From an uncultured Pelagibacteraceae bacterium (GTDB lineage: Bacteria > Pseudomonadota > Alphaproteobacteria > Pelagibacterales > Pelagibacteraceae), in the NCBI GenBank assembly GCA_902595465.1, contig CACJQE010000001.1, positions 89,698 to 153,697 of the forward strand: a stretch of 64,000 bases of DNA, given 5' to 3'. Below are positions 19,832-30,050 of the stretch, piece after piece; within the stretch, counting starts at the first letter, position 1; each line of letters starts with the position of its first letter. Both the position numbers and the translations under genes were made by a program. The notes beneath the pieces are model-generated. The model was not told the DNA's origin and did no database searches. It saw nothing but the letters and a program-made list of their open reading frames with translations.

Positions 19832-20832
19832 GGCAGAAGCACAATCTTTGGAGCCGAACAGGTTCCATCATGAATTTCTTTAAAAGCTCCCCACCCATCT
19901 TTAAGATTTCTGTACTCAATCCACTCTATCTTGCCTAGTTTGTTATTGGTTAAAATATCAATAGTTTCTCCAAACTCTTTATTTGTATAACAATAAGTCC
20001 CAATAAAAGTGACTTCTTGAAGAGTTGCTTTTCTAAAATTAAAAGATCCTGCAGGCTGAGTTAGTCCAATATGAACTATTATTCCACCTGGTTTTACTAC
20101 ACTGATTGCCTGTTGTCGTGAAACTTCAAGTCCAACAGTATCAAAAACTAAATCAAAGCTGCTCTCTTTAATATCCTTATGATCTGGTGACACTGTTTTT
20201 GCATCTACATATTTAGAGCATTCATTTAATCTTTTTTGATTAGGATCAGAAATTGTTAGATTAGTATTTCCTTGGATCTTGGATAAAATTAATGCACACA
20301 AAAGTCCAATTGCTCCACCACCCTGAACAAGCGTTCTACATTCATTTAATGGTTTTTTTGATGCTTCTACTGCTAATAATACTGCATGATATGAAACTGC
20401 TGTTGGTTCTGCAACCGCAGCTTCTTTTACATCAAGCTTTTCAGGAACTTTGAAAATATTATGATCTGGAACTGTAATGAGTTCAGCAAACGCACCTTGT
20501 CTTTCATAAGGTCTATTCATTCCTAAAAGAACTCTATCTGGACATAAATGTTCTCTTCCACTCTTGCAGTATTCACAATTTCTACAAGTTAATAATGGAT
20601 TAAGAACTGAAATTTGATCTTTAAGCTTTCCGTTAATTATTTGACCACTAACTTCATGACCTAAAATTAACGGTGGTATTCTTCTCTCATCTTTTCCGTG
20701 GTAGGCATGCATATCTGAGCCACAGATACCTGATGCATGAACTTTAAGAATACTTTCTCCAGGTTTTTCAGAAGGTTCTTTTTCCTCCCTAAATTCCATC
20801 TCCTCAACACCAGTGTAGACAAGCGCTTTCAT
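19828..20832 (-). CDS. Zinc-dependent alcohol/sorbitol-type dehydrogenase (MDR family)
   Basis: GICGSDMHAYHG, GHEVSGQII, CRNCEYCKSGREHLC structural Zn motif. Confidence 0.92.
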   Translation of the reverse strand: MKALVYTGVEEMEFREEKEPSEKPGESILKVHASGICGSDMHAYHGKDERRIPPLILGHEVSGQIINGKLKDQISVLNPLLTCRNCEYCKSGREHLCPDRVLLGMNRPYERQGAFAELITVPDHNIFKVPEKLDVKEAAVAEPTAVSYHAVLLAVEASKKPLNECRTLVQGGGAIGLLCALILSKIQGNTNLTISDPNQKRLNECSKYVDAKTVSPDHKDIKESSFDLVFDTVGLEVSRQQAISVVKPGGIIVHIGLTQPAGSFNFRKATLQEVTFIGTYCYTNKEFGETIDILTNNKLGKIEWIEYRNLKDGWGAFKEIHDGTCSAPKIVLLP

Positions 20833-20834
20833 TA

Positions 20835-22289
20835 CTATTTATTATTCAATAAATAATATACTAAATAAGATGCGAATGCTCCAATAATCCATCCAAAAGA
20901 TTGATATTGTATTAAATTTTCATTTAGCAGAGATGATAAAGAAAATATTGATCCAATTAAAAGAGCATACAATGCTTTGAGGTTCCAACCGTTACTGTAA
21001 ATATATTCTGTATGTTCTTTAGGATAAAAAAGCTCTTTATGATTAATTTGTTGTTTTTTAAACAAGTAATAATCTGCAACTAATACACCAAAAATTGGCC
21101 CAAAAGTCGTCGCTACGGCTTCAACAAATATCAAAACATTAGCTTTACTGAAAATTGAAAGCCAAAATGTTGAAATAATTAATCCAATAATTGATATTAC
21201 AATTCCTGTTTTTTTTAACGTTAAAGAGTTCGGGAAAAAATTTATCAATGTATTTTGCGAAGGAATATAATTTGCTATCAAATTAGTTGATAACGAAGAG
21301 ATAATAATAAATATCAAACAAAAGAAAGTTAAAAAATTATTATTAAATTTACCGACTATGTCATTTGGATTTGTAAGTAGACTTGAAGCGTTTAATCCTT
21401 TACTGGTGAGAATAATATCTGAACCTAAAGTGATCAAAACAGAGAAAAAAGAAAAGAATATTAAATTTAATATTATACTTAAGTTTCCTTTGGTCATCTC
21501 TTTATAATTCATTGAGTATCTAGAAAAATCACCAAATGTGAGGAGAACTATAGCAAAATAAGCAAATAAAGTTCCTGTGATTGATATTATTGGAGCGATA
21601 TTTGACTGAATTGCAAAATTGCTAAAAACTAAACTAAGTTTTATTCCATTTAGGAGTTCATTGTAATACTCAGATAAAATAACAATTAATAATACAGATA
21701 ACCCCAAATATATTGAAAGACCTGAAAAATTAATAAATGATTTTAGAAAATTCTGTCCTTTTGTAAAAAGGATGTATTGAAAAATTAAAGTTAAGAATAA
21801 ACAAACCCAATCGATTAAATTTAAGCCAAAAAAGAATAATAAAAATATTTCATTCTGTAACAGTTGATTGTCAATTTTAAATATTATGATCCTAGCAATG
21901 TAACCTAGTGATTTTGATATAAAAAATGTTTGTACACCAAACATGAATAAGCCAACTAATCCTCTGATCATCCCTACATATCTGGCACCAGTAAAACCCA
22001 TTGAAAGTCTAAGAATTGTTGGAAAACTTAATCCGCTACTTTGAGAAATTTTTCCAATGATGTTAGCAAAAAAGAATACTAATAATCCTGCTAGTAATGA
22101 TCCTGTTAAGACAACAAAAAAATTAAGATCATAGAATAAATATAAAGCTGATATTAAAGAGAATCCAACTATTGTTTGAATATTTATTGCCCAAAAGTTA
22201 AAATAATTCTTCCAACTCCAGTCTCTATTATTAGGATTTATTGAAACTAATTCCCAATTCCTTAATTGAAATTTTTCGCTTTGATTCAC
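20835..22289 (-). CDS. NCS1 family nucleobase:cation symporter-like permease
   Basis: N-terminal NRDWSWKNYFNFWAINIQTIVGFS, about 12 hydrophobic segments, GTLFAYFAIVLLTFGDFSRY. Confidence 0.85.
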   Translation of the reverse strand: MNQSEKFQLRNWELVSINPNNRDWSWKNYFNFWAINIQTIVGFSLISALYLFYDLNFFVVLTGSLLAGLLVFFFANIIGKISQSSGLSFPTILRLSMGFTGARYVGMIRGLVGLFMFGVQTFFISKSLGYIARIIIFKIDNQLLQNEIFLLFFFGLNLIDWVCLFLTLIFQYILFTKGQNFLKSFINFSGLSIYLGLSVLLIVILSEYYNELLNGIKLSLVFSNFAIQSNIAPIISITGTLFAYFAIVLLTFGDFSRYSMNYKEMTKGNLSIILNLIFFSFFSVLITLGSDIILTSKGLNASSLLTNPNDIVGKFNNNFLTFFCLIFIIISSLSTNLIANYIPSQNTLINFFPNSLTLKKTGIVISIIGLIISTFWLSIFSKANVLIFVEAVATTFGPIFGVLVADYYLFKKQQINHKELFYPKEHTEYIYSNGWNLKALYALLIGSIFSLSSLLNENLIQYQSFGWIIGAFASYLVYYLLNNK

Positions 22290-22311
22290 TTAAATGATAT
22301 TAATCAATTAT

Positions 22312-23649
22312 TTACTGCTGTCCATATAAGAGAGTTGGCAACCACAGTACTATTTTTGGATACGCTATGATTATAATTAATCCAATTATCTGCAATACCA
22401 TGAACTGCATCATTCCAAGATAAATATCTTTTAAATCCCAACTTGGAACTACACCTTTTAAGAAATAAGCAGATAACGCTACGGGGGGTGAGAGCCAGGC
22501 GGTTTGCAAATTAACAGCAACAAGAATTGCAAACCAAGTTAAATTAAATCCTAATGCTTCTACCAATGGTAAAATTATAGGAACAACTATCATAACAATA
22601 GGTACCCACTCTAATGGCCATCCTAAAAGAAAAATCATAATCATGATTATTCCTAAAATTAAATATTTGTTCATCTCAAGAGATAAAAGAAAATCTGTTA
22701 AAACCATTGGAGTTCCTAATCTTGCAAACACTGCTCCAAAGAAATTAGAAGCAGCAACTAAAACCATAATTAATGCAGAAATTTCTAAAGTTTTAACTAA
22801 AGCATCTTGTAATTTTTTTAATGTTAATTTTTTGTAAGCTAATGAAAGCAATAATGCACCACCTGCTCCACATCCTGCAGCTTCTGTTGGTGTAGCAAAT
22901 CCAAATAGAATACTACCTAATGCAGCAAATACTAATGCTGCTGGTGGCACTAATCCTAAGAAAAATTCTAGCCATAATTTTTTTAAATCTGTTGTTCTTA
23001 ATTCTTCAGGTATGGGTGGACCTAATTTTGGGTTCATCATACATCTAAATGTAGTGTATGCAGCATATAAACATGCCAATAGAATTCCTGGAACAATTGC
23101 TGCAGCAAATAAATCAGTTACTGGAATTTCCATAATTGGACCCATAACTACAAGCATAATACTTGGAGGAATTAAAATACCCAAGGTTCCTCCAGCAGTA
23201 ATCGTGCCTGCAGCTAATTTTACATCATAATTTGATCTATTCATTGATTTTGCTGCCATAATTCCAAGAATTGTAACTGATGCACCAACTATTCCAGTTG
23301 CAGCTGCGAATATTACCGAAACAAATAAAACAGCATAATATAAAGAGCCCCTAACTCTTGCTAGCATCATTTGGAAAGCTGAGAATAATCTTTCCATTAA
23401 ACCTGCTTGTTCCATCATTATTCCCATAAATACAAATAAGGGGACGGCGGCGAGAGTTTGTTCGGTCATTACCATCGAAAATTGAAGTGTCATTAAATAG
23501 AAAACTAATTTTCCAAAACCTAAGTATCCAAAAACGAAACCTAAAAAAATAAGAGTAAATGAAATTGGAAATCCTATAAATATTGCAAACAACATCACAC
23601 CAATAAGTATGAAACCTAAAATTGCTGGGTCTATTAAATTTGAAAGCAT
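22312..23649 (-). CDS. dctM: TRAP transporter large permease DctM-like
   Basis: DctM signatures (GILIPPSIMLVVMG, LGWPLEWVPIVMIVVPIILP); adjacent dctQ and dctP. Confidence 0.94.
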   Translation of the reverse strand: MLSNLIDPAILGFILIGVMLFAIFIGFPISFTLIFLGFVFGYLGFGKLVFYLMTLQFSMVMTEQTLAAVPLFVFMGIMMEQAGLMERLFSAFQMMLARVRGSLYYAVLFVSVIFAAATGIVGASVTILGIMAAKSMNRSNYDVKLAAGTITAGGTLGILIPPSIMLVVMGPIMEIPVTDLFAAAIVPGILLACLYAAYTTFRCMMNPKLGPPIPEELRTTDLKKLWLEFFLGLVPPAALVFAALGSILFGFATPTEAAGCGAGGALLLSLAYKKLTLKKLQDALVKTLEISALIMVLVAASNFFGAVFARLGTPMVLTDFLLSLEMNKYLILGIIMIMIFLLGWPLEWVPIVMIVVPIILPLVEALGFNLTWFAILVAVNLQTAWLSPPVALSAYFLKGVVPSWDLKDIYLGMMQFMVLQIIGLIIIIAYPKIVLWLPTLLYGQQ

Positions 23650-24254
23650 TAACTACCTGGCCATTTACCTTTGACGGCTGCGTAATAACTTTTAAAAAGT
23701 TCTGAAATACCTTGGATTAGAAGGAAGACAATACCAATCCACAGACAAGATTTTATTGGCCACATATATGGCATCCATGTTGTATCCATCCCTCTTTCGT
23801 TTCTCATTATACTTTCTTGGACAAAGCCTGTTGTCATATATAAAAAGACTATTAATCCTGGAAAATAAAATAATAAGTAAAGCCAAAAATCTATTCTGCC
23901 TTGAGTTTTAACTTTAAAATTTCTATATAAAAAATCTGCTCTAATATGAACACCTTTTGAAAGAGCGTATCCTGCTCCTAACATAAATAATGCTCCATAA
24001 AAAAATCTACTCATATCATAAGCCCAGATTGTAGGAGCTAAAAATAATTTTCTTGCTAAAACTTCATAAACCATCCCAAGCATTAATGGGATTGTAATCC
24101 AGCAAACTATGTTTCCTATTAATTTACTAAATCTATCTATGTTAACTATAGTTTTAGCCATCCAAGTTGGCATATCATCAGGCATCTTTCCAGATCCTGA
24201 TCGCCTTTCGGCTATCATTTCATCTGAAATATCTAACTTTGGATTATCCGACAT
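23649..24254 (-). CDS. dctQ: TRAP transporter small permease DctQ-like
   Basis: Small 4-TM protein between DctM and DctP; GVHIRADFLY. Confidence 0.9.
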   Translation of the reverse strand: MSDNPKLDISDEMIAERRSGSGKMPDDMPTWMAKTIVNIDRFSKLIGNIVCWITIPLMLGMVYEVLARKLFLAPTIWAYDMSRFFYGALFMLGAGYALSKGVHIRADFLYRNFKVKTQGRIDFWLYLLFYFPGLIVFLYMTTGFVQESIMRNERGMDTTWMPYMWPIKSCLWIGIVFLLIQGISELFKSYYAAVKGKWPGS

Positions 24255-24272
24255 ATAAATTTTAGAAAAAAA

Positions 24273-24296
24273 AAGCGGGCTTATAAAAGCCCGCTT
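24273..24296 (-). terminator. Intercistronic hairpin between dctP and dctQ
   Basis: Perfect 10-bp inverted repeat aagcgggctt / aagcccgctt, ataa loop; reverse-complement stem followed by a T-rich run. Confidence 0.8.
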
Positions 24297-24307
24297 AATA
24301 ACTTTAT

Positions 24308-25405
24308 TTATTTCTTCAACGAATTAGCATAAGCCATTCCTAGCTTAGCATTCGATGTTTGTGCACCAGACCAGAATGGTACAGCAGTATTAGCAAAGCT
24401 TATCATTGAATCATAAACTTCTTTAAAGAATGCGTTTTCTTTTGCATTTTTCTCTAAAGTTGCTTTCGCTGCAGCCATATAAGCTGGGAAATAATCAGCT
24501 GGTGTATCTTCAAGTATCACACCATGATTTTCAGTTAGATCTTTAAGTGCCAATCCATTAGTGTTGATTCTGTAAGCTAAAGCTCTCATCAACGATGCAT
24601 CAGCAGCCATCTTCATTGAAAATTTCTCATGGTCAGTGAACTTATCGTAAGTGCTTTTATTTAAGTAAAAGTCAGCATTTACGACTACTTGGTGTAAACC
24701 TTGTAGATAGTAGTGTTTTAATACTTTATGTATACCAAACACTTTATCTGGTTGAGGACAACACCACTCAGCAGCATCAATAGTTCCTGCTTCCAATGCT
24801 GGAAGAATATCTCCACCACCCATTGCAACTGAAGCTATTCCAATGTCTTTGTAAGTTTGACCTGGAATTCCTGGAGGAGTTCTGAACTTAAATGTTCTGA
24901 AATCATCCATATCTTTGATTTTTCTTGGGAACCATCCTAAAGCTTCTGGACCAACTGGTTGAAGCATGAAACCTTTAATGTCTCTTTTCATTTCTCCCCA
25001 AAGTCTGTCATATAGTTGTTCTCCACCACCATATAAAAACCATGATAAGAATGCGATGTTATCAATTCCTACACCACCACCTGCTACTGGCGAACCAAAC
25101 AACATAGCAGCTGGATGTTCTCCAGACCAATAGTGAGTCCAAGCAAATCCACAATCAATCAAACCTTTATCAACAGCATCAAGAGTTTCTTTAACTCCAA
25201 CTACTGTTCCTGCTGGCATAATTTCAAATTTTAGAGATCCACCTGTTAGTTTTGTTACGTTGTCAGTAAAGTCTTTTAACATTACCGCTTCATCACCTTT
25301 AGCGCTAATAACCGTCTGACACTTTAACGTTTTTGCAGCATTCGCATTTGAAATAAATCCAAATACTAGAAAAGCAGCAAACAACGCTGAAACGATTTTT
25401 TTCAT
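24308..25405 (-). CDS. dctP: TRAP transporter solute-binding protein, TakP-like
   Basis: Signal peptide; LEAGTIDAAEWCCPQPDKVFGIHKVLKHYYLQGLHQ. Confidence 0.92.
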   Translation of the reverse strand: MKKIVSALFAAFLVFGFISNANAAKTLKCQTVISAKGDEAVMLKDFTDNVTKLTGGSLKFEIMPAGTVVGVKETLDAVDKGLIDCGFAWTHYWSGEHPAAMLFGSPVAGGGVGIDNIAFLSWFLYGGGEQLYDRLWGEMKRDIKGFMLQPVGPEALGWFPRKIKDMDDFRTFKFRTPPGIPGQTYKDIGIASVAMGGGDILPALEAGTIDAAEWCCPQPDKVFGIHKVLKHYYLQGLHQVVVNADFYLNKSTYDKFTDHEKFSMKMAADASLMRALAYRINTNGLALKDLTENHGVILEDTPADYFPAYMAAAKATLEKNAKENAFFKEVYDSMISFANTAVPFWSGAQTSNAKLGMAYANSLKK

Positions 25406-25540
25406 TATATCCCTCTCTTTTTATTTATAATGTGAAGATCCTCTCAAAAATCTAAGGCAGATACAAGCGTCATTTCGAGGTATTTATGAGAAAAATGTTT
25501 AAAATCATTAAATATTCATTAAAAATTATTAATAAAAAAT

Positions 25541-27145
25541 ATGGATAAATTTGATTACATAATTATTGGCGCTGGTTCAGCTGGATGTGTTTTAGCTAAT
25601 AGATTAACAGCAAATCCTGATACTAAAGTTCTTTTACTTGAAGCTGGTGGTAAAGATACCAATCCTTGGATCCATATCCCAGGGGGTTATTTTAAAACCA
25701 TGCACAATCCAGATACCGACTGGTGTTTTAATACTGAAAAAGAACCAAACTGTGATAACAGACAAATGGTTTATCCTAGAGGTAAAACACTTGGTGGAAG
25801 CTCATCTATTAATGGAATGCTTTATATTAGAGGTCAATCTAATGATTATAATTATTGGAGACAACTAGGTAATGTTGGTTGGTCATGGGATGATGTTCTA
25901 CCCTATTTTAAAAAGTCTGAAGATTTTCAATTTGGAGAAAATGAATTTCATGGTTCTGGAGGGCCTATTGCAGTTGAGAAAATTAGAGCAACATTTAAAG
26001 TTCTCGATCTATTTTTAGAGGCTGCTGAAGAGCATGGCTATAAAAGAACCGATGATTTTAACAACGGTGATAATGAAGGAATGGGATATTTTCCCTTTAC
26101 AATTAAAAATGGATTTAGATGTAGTACAGCTGTAGGTTATTTAAATCCAGTTAAAAGTAGAAAAAATTTAAAAATCATAACTAAAGCACATATTAAAAAT
26201 ATAGAGTTCGAAAATAATAAAGCAAAAAAAATAAATTATTGGATAGATGGAAAAGAATTTTCTGTTGAAACTAATAAAGAAATTATATTAAGCGCAGGTA
26301 CAATTGGTTCGCCTCATATATTACAAGCATCAGGAATTGGTCCAGGAGAACTTCTAAAAGAAAACAATATTAATGTTTTAAAAGATCACCAAGGAGTTGG
26401 AAGAAATCTAACTGATCATTTAATGCTAAGACCTGTTTACAAAATTAAAAATTTAGAAACTTTAAATGATATATACTATAGTTTTACTAAGAAAATGTTA
26501 TCTGGTTTAAAGTTTCTTCTTTTAAGAAAAGGACCTTTAACAGTTGGTGCCAGTTATGTTTGTGGATTTGTTAAGAGTGATGAACATTTAGAAACGCCAA
26601 ATCTTCAATTTCATATTTCACCAGCAAGCACTGATCTTTTAGGAAAATCTGCTTTACATAAATTTCCAGCGTTTACTCCAACAATTACAAATGTAAGACC
26701 AACAAGTAGAGGATCTATAGAATTAAAATCTCCTGACACCAGAGTTTCACCAAAAATAAAAATGAATTATTTATCAACCGATGAAGATCGTGAGATTGCT
26801 GGAAAAGCATTAAAGATTGTAAGAAAAATTGTTATGGAATCTAAAGCTTATAAAGATTATCAACCTGAAGAGCTTAGACCGGGAATCAATATTACTGATA
26901 ATGAAGAATTAGCAACTGAAGCTGGAAAATTTGCGAATACTATATTCCATCCGGTTAGCACATGTAGAATGGGTAAAGATGAAAATGCTGTTGTTAACGA
27001 CCGATTAGTCGCTCATGGATTAGAAAATTTAAGGGTTGTAGATGCCTCTGTTATGCCTCATATCACATCAGGAAATACAAATGCACCGACAATAATGATT
27101 GCGGAAAAAGCAGCTGATATGATAATTGAGGATAGTAGAAGATGA
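25541..27145 (+). CDS. GMC family FAD oxidoreductase (choline/alcohol dehydrogenase-like)
   Basis: YIIIGAGSAGCVLANRL, GKTLGGSSSINGMLYIRGQ, C-terminal VVDASVMPHITSGNTNAPTIMIAEKAADMI. Confidence 0.95.
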   Translation: MDKFDYIIIGAGSAGCVLANRLTANPDTKVLLLEAGGKDTNPWIHIPGGYFKTMHNPDTDWCFNTEKEPNCDNRQMVYPRGKTLGGSSSINGMLYIRGQSNDYNYWRQLGNVGWSWDDVLPYFKKSEDFQFGENEFHGSGGPIAVEKIRATFKVLDLFLEAAEEHGYKRTDDFNNGDNEGMGYFPFTIKNGFRCSTAVGYLNPVKSRKNLKIITKAHIKNIEFENNKAKKINYWIDGKEFSVETNKEIILSAGTIGSPHILQASGIGPGELLKENNINVLKDHQGVGRNLTDHLMLRPVYKIKNLETLNDIYYSFTKKMLSGLKFLLLRKGPLTVGASYVCGFVKSDEHLETPNLQFHISPASTDLLGKSALHKFPAFTPTITNVRPTSRGSIELKSPDTRVSPKIKMNYLSTDEDREIAGKALKIVRKIVMESKAYKDYQPEELRPGINITDNEELATEAGKFANTIFHPVSTCRMGKDENAVVNDRLVAHGLENLRVVDASVMPHITSGNTNAPTIMIAEKAADMIIEDSRR

Positions 27146-27720
27146 CCGAACAAATAGTAATTTTTTTTCAAATAGTTTTTATCGATTTAGTTTTAGCAGG
27201 AGATAATGCAATTATAATTGGAATGGTTGCTTCTCAATTTCCAACAGAGCAAAGAAAAAAAATTATTTTTTGGGGAATTGGTGCAGCGGTAGTTTTAAGA
27301 ATTATATTTACACTAATAACTGCTTATCTATTACAAATCACAGGACTTAGACTTATAGGTGGAATTTTACTACTTTATATATGTTACAGACTTTATGTGG
27401 ATGTGATTAAAATGAATAGTAACGCTGAAGAAAATATCAAAAAAGTAGATAACTCATCATTTATGAAAGCTATAACAACTGTAATTCTAGCAGATGTAAC
27501 AATGAGTTTAGATAATGTATTAGGAGTAGCGGGTGCAGCTAGAGATCACTACATGTTATTAATATTTGGTCTTGTTTTATCAATAGTTTTAATGGCTACT
27601 GCAGCAACATTGATATCTGGCTGGATTAAAAAGTATAAATGGATAGGATGGGTTGGATTATTAGCAATATTATTTGTTGCAATAGAGCTAATATATACAG
27701 ACGTAAAACTATTTTTATAA
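27142..27720 (+). CDS. TerC/YjbE family integral membrane protein
   Basis: DLVLAGDNAIIIGMV and DVTMSLDNVLGVAG paired motifs. Confidence 0.92.
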   Translation: MTEQIVIFFQIVFIDLVLAGDNAIIIGMVASQFPTEQRKKIIFWGIGAAVVLRIIFTLITAYLLQITGLRLIGGILLLYICYRLYVDVIKMNSNAEENIKKVDNSSFMKAITTVILADVTMSLDNVLGVAGAARDHYMLLIFGLVLSIVLMATAATLISGWIKKYKWIGWVGLLAILFVAIELIYTDVKLFL

Positions 27721-28479
27721 ATGTATTTAAAAAAAATTAATTTAAAAAATAAAGTTGCTTTAGTAACAGGTGCGGGAAAAGGTATTGGTAGAGCCTGTTC
27801 TATTGCACTTGCAGAAGCTGGCGCAACAATAATTGGAGTGAGCAGAACTGGTTCTGATCTTGATAAACTTCAAAAAGATATAAAAAAAGTTAAAGGAAAA
27901 TTAACTAAAATAACTTGCGATATAATGGATTATGAAGATCTTTCTTCTAAATTAAAAAAAATTAAGAAAGTTGATATACTTGTAAACAACGCAGGTACAA
28001 ATATTCCTGAACCTTTTGAAAAAATAAAACAAACAAGTATGAATTATCTTGTAGATTTAAATATGAAAGCAGCATTCAATGTTGCGCAATTAGTAGTCCT
28101 TAAAATGCTAAAAAATAAAAAAAAAGGTGGGTCTATAATTAACATGTCTTCACAATTAGGGCATGTCGGTATGTCAGGTAGAAATATTTACAATATGACA
28201 AAATTTGGGATTGAAGGGTTAACAAAGGGAATGGGTGTTGAACTTGCAACAAAAAATATCAGAGTAAACACTGTTGCGCCAACATTTGTTGAAACTCCAA
28301 TGGTTAAAAAATTCTTTAAAAATAAAAAATTTAAACAGCTTGCTTTAAGTAATATTCCAATGGGAAAAGTTGCAACAGAAGCTGATGTAGCTACAGCAGT
28401 ATGTTTTTTGGCTTCAGATGCAGCGAGTATGATAACCGGGACATCAATTGTAATTGATGGGGGTTGGACAGCAAAATAA
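27721..28479 (+). CDS. Short-chain dehydrogenase/reductase
   Basis: TGAGKGIGRA, NNAG, YNMTKFG, GTSIVIDGGWTAK. Confidence 0.94.
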   Translation: MYLKKINLKNKVALVTGAGKGIGRACSIALAEAGATIIGVSRTGSDLDKLQKDIKKVKGKLTKITCDIMDYEDLSSKLKKIKKVDILVNNAGTNIPEPFEKIKQTSMNYLVDLNMKAAFNVAQLVVLKMLKNKKKGGSIINMSSQLGHVGMSGRNIYNMTKFGIEGLTKGMGVELATKNIRVNTVAPTFVETPMVKKFFKNKKFKQLALSNIPMGKVATEADVATAVCFLASDAASMITGTSIVIDGGWTAK

Positions 28480-29267
28480 TGAAAAAATTGTTGCTTTCTC
28501 TAGCAATTATATTTTCTACACACTCTCATGCTTTAGAGTTTAAAGGTAAATTTTTACAAGGACATTTTATTTTAGGTAAAGCAGAAACTGGATCAAAGGT
28601 ATTTGTAGACAAAACACAAGTTAAAGTATCTGAGGATGGATATTTTGTATTCGGTATAGATAGAGATCGAAAATTCGATGTAGCCATTACTGAAATAAAT
28701 AATGGTAAAAAAAATAGAATTATAAAAAAAGTTTTTAAGAGAAAATATAATATTCAAAGAATAGATGGTCTGCCTGAAAATAAAGTTACACCACCAGAAT
28801 CTGTTTATAAAAGAATTAAAGAAGAAAATGGAAGAATTGGAAAAGCAAGAGCCATAAATTCAGATTTAACTTTCTTTACTGAACAATTTATTATGCCAGT
28901 TAAAGGAATAATTAGCGGAGTTTACGGTAGCCAAAGAATTCTTAATGGTAAACCAAAATGGCCTCACTATGGAATTGATATTGCAGCTAAACAGGGAACT
29001 GAAATAAAATCATCTGGAACTGGAGTAGTCACAATGGCGGAAGATGATCTTTATTATACAGGTGGTACTGTAATAATGGATCACGGACACGGAATTTCAA
29101 CAATATATTCACATCTAGAAAATGTAATGGTTAAAGTTGGTGATGAAGTTAAACAAGGAGAAATTATTGGAACTGTTGGATCTACAGGAAGATCAACTGG
29201 GCCTCATTTAGATTTTAGGATAAATTGGTTTCAAACTAGACTTGATCCTATGAGTATTCTTCAATAA
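28479..29267 (+). CDS. M23 family metallopeptidase (LysM-free), exported
   Basis: HYGIDIAAKQGTEIKSSGTG, GPHLDFRINWF; start at 28479 gives a signal peptide MKKLLLSLAIIFSTHSHA. Confidence 0.9.
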   Translation: MKKLLLSLAIIFSTHSHALEFKGKFLQGHFILGKAETGSKVFVDKTQVKVSEDGYFVFGIDRDRKFDVAITEINNGKKNRIIKKVFKRKYNIQRIDGLPENKVTPPESVYKRIKEENGRIGKARAINSDLTFFTEQFIMPVKGIISGVYGSQRILNGKPKWPHYGIDIAAKQGTEIKSSGTGVVTMAEDDLYYTGGTVIMDHGHGISTIYSHLENVMVKVGDEVKQGEIIGTVGSTGRSTGPHLDFRINWFQTRLDPMSILQ

Positions 29268-29276
29268 GTTCTGGCT

Positions 29277-30050
29277 ATGAAAAATGAAATTAATCGTATC
29301 GCTGGAAGACTTGTAAAAGCTTTCAACACAAATACAGTCATCAATCCTATCCCAGTAAAATATTGTAAAAATATTAATTTAGCCAACAAACTTAGAAAAT
29401 TGTGTGAAGATCAAATTAAAGATGAAACTATAGGTGTAAAAGCTGGCGGAACTGGAATTCAAGCTTTAAAAAAATTAAAAGAAAAAGAACCTTTTACAGC
29501 AAAAGTATTTAAAAAAAGATTAGTTAAATCTGGTCAAAAAGTAAAAATAAATCAGCACACCAAAGGTATAGAGGTTGAAGTTTATTACTTTATTAAGAAA
29601 TCTTTCTTTGATTTTAAAGGAAAAGTTACAAAATCAAATGTCACTAAATTTATTAAGTTTATGGGACCTTGTTTTGAAATAGTTGGATTTAGACAAAGAA
29701 ACAAAAAATTTACATATTTGGGAGACATTTGTGGGGATTTTGGATTTAACATCAAATTTGTTGTTGGAAGAAAAACAAAATTTAAAAAATTAAACTTAAA
29801 TAATTTAAAAACTTCACTAGTTAGCAAAAAGAATGGAGTAAAAGTAAATGGTAATACAAATATTGTTTATATTAACCCATTAAATTCTTTAAGATTTGTT
29901 TTAAATAAAGTTAAGAAAGAAAAGATTAACTTAAATAAAGATTTTTATGTTTTCACAGGCTCAACTGTGGGAGTAGTTCCATTTAAAGGAAAAGGATTAT
30001 ACAAAGGAACAGTTAATAAAATTGGTTCTGTTAGTGTTAACATTCGTTAA
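29277..30050 (+). CDS. Conserved hypothetical protein
   Basis: Full-length ORF packed between M23 and M24 genes; no family recognised. Confidence 0.7.
   Translation: MKNEINRIAGRLVKAFNTNTVINPIPVKYCKNINLANKLRKLCEDQIKDETIGVKAGGTGIQALKKLKEKEPFTAKVFKKRLVKSGQKVKINQHTKGIEVEVYYFIKKSFFDFKGKVTKSNVTKFIKFMGPCFEIVGFRQRNKKFTYLGDICGDFGFNIKFVVGRKTKFKKLNLNNLKTSLVSKKNGVKVNGNTNIVYINPLNSLRFVLNKVKKEKINLNKDFYVFTGSTVGVVPFKGKGLYKGTVNKIGSVSVNIR

Noticed and set aside
23692-23886. 64-aa minus-strand ORF inside dctQ
   Set aside because: Alternative frame fully within a recognised TRAP permease gene; same for 25638-25868, 31871-32068 and 37815-38000 relative to their host genes
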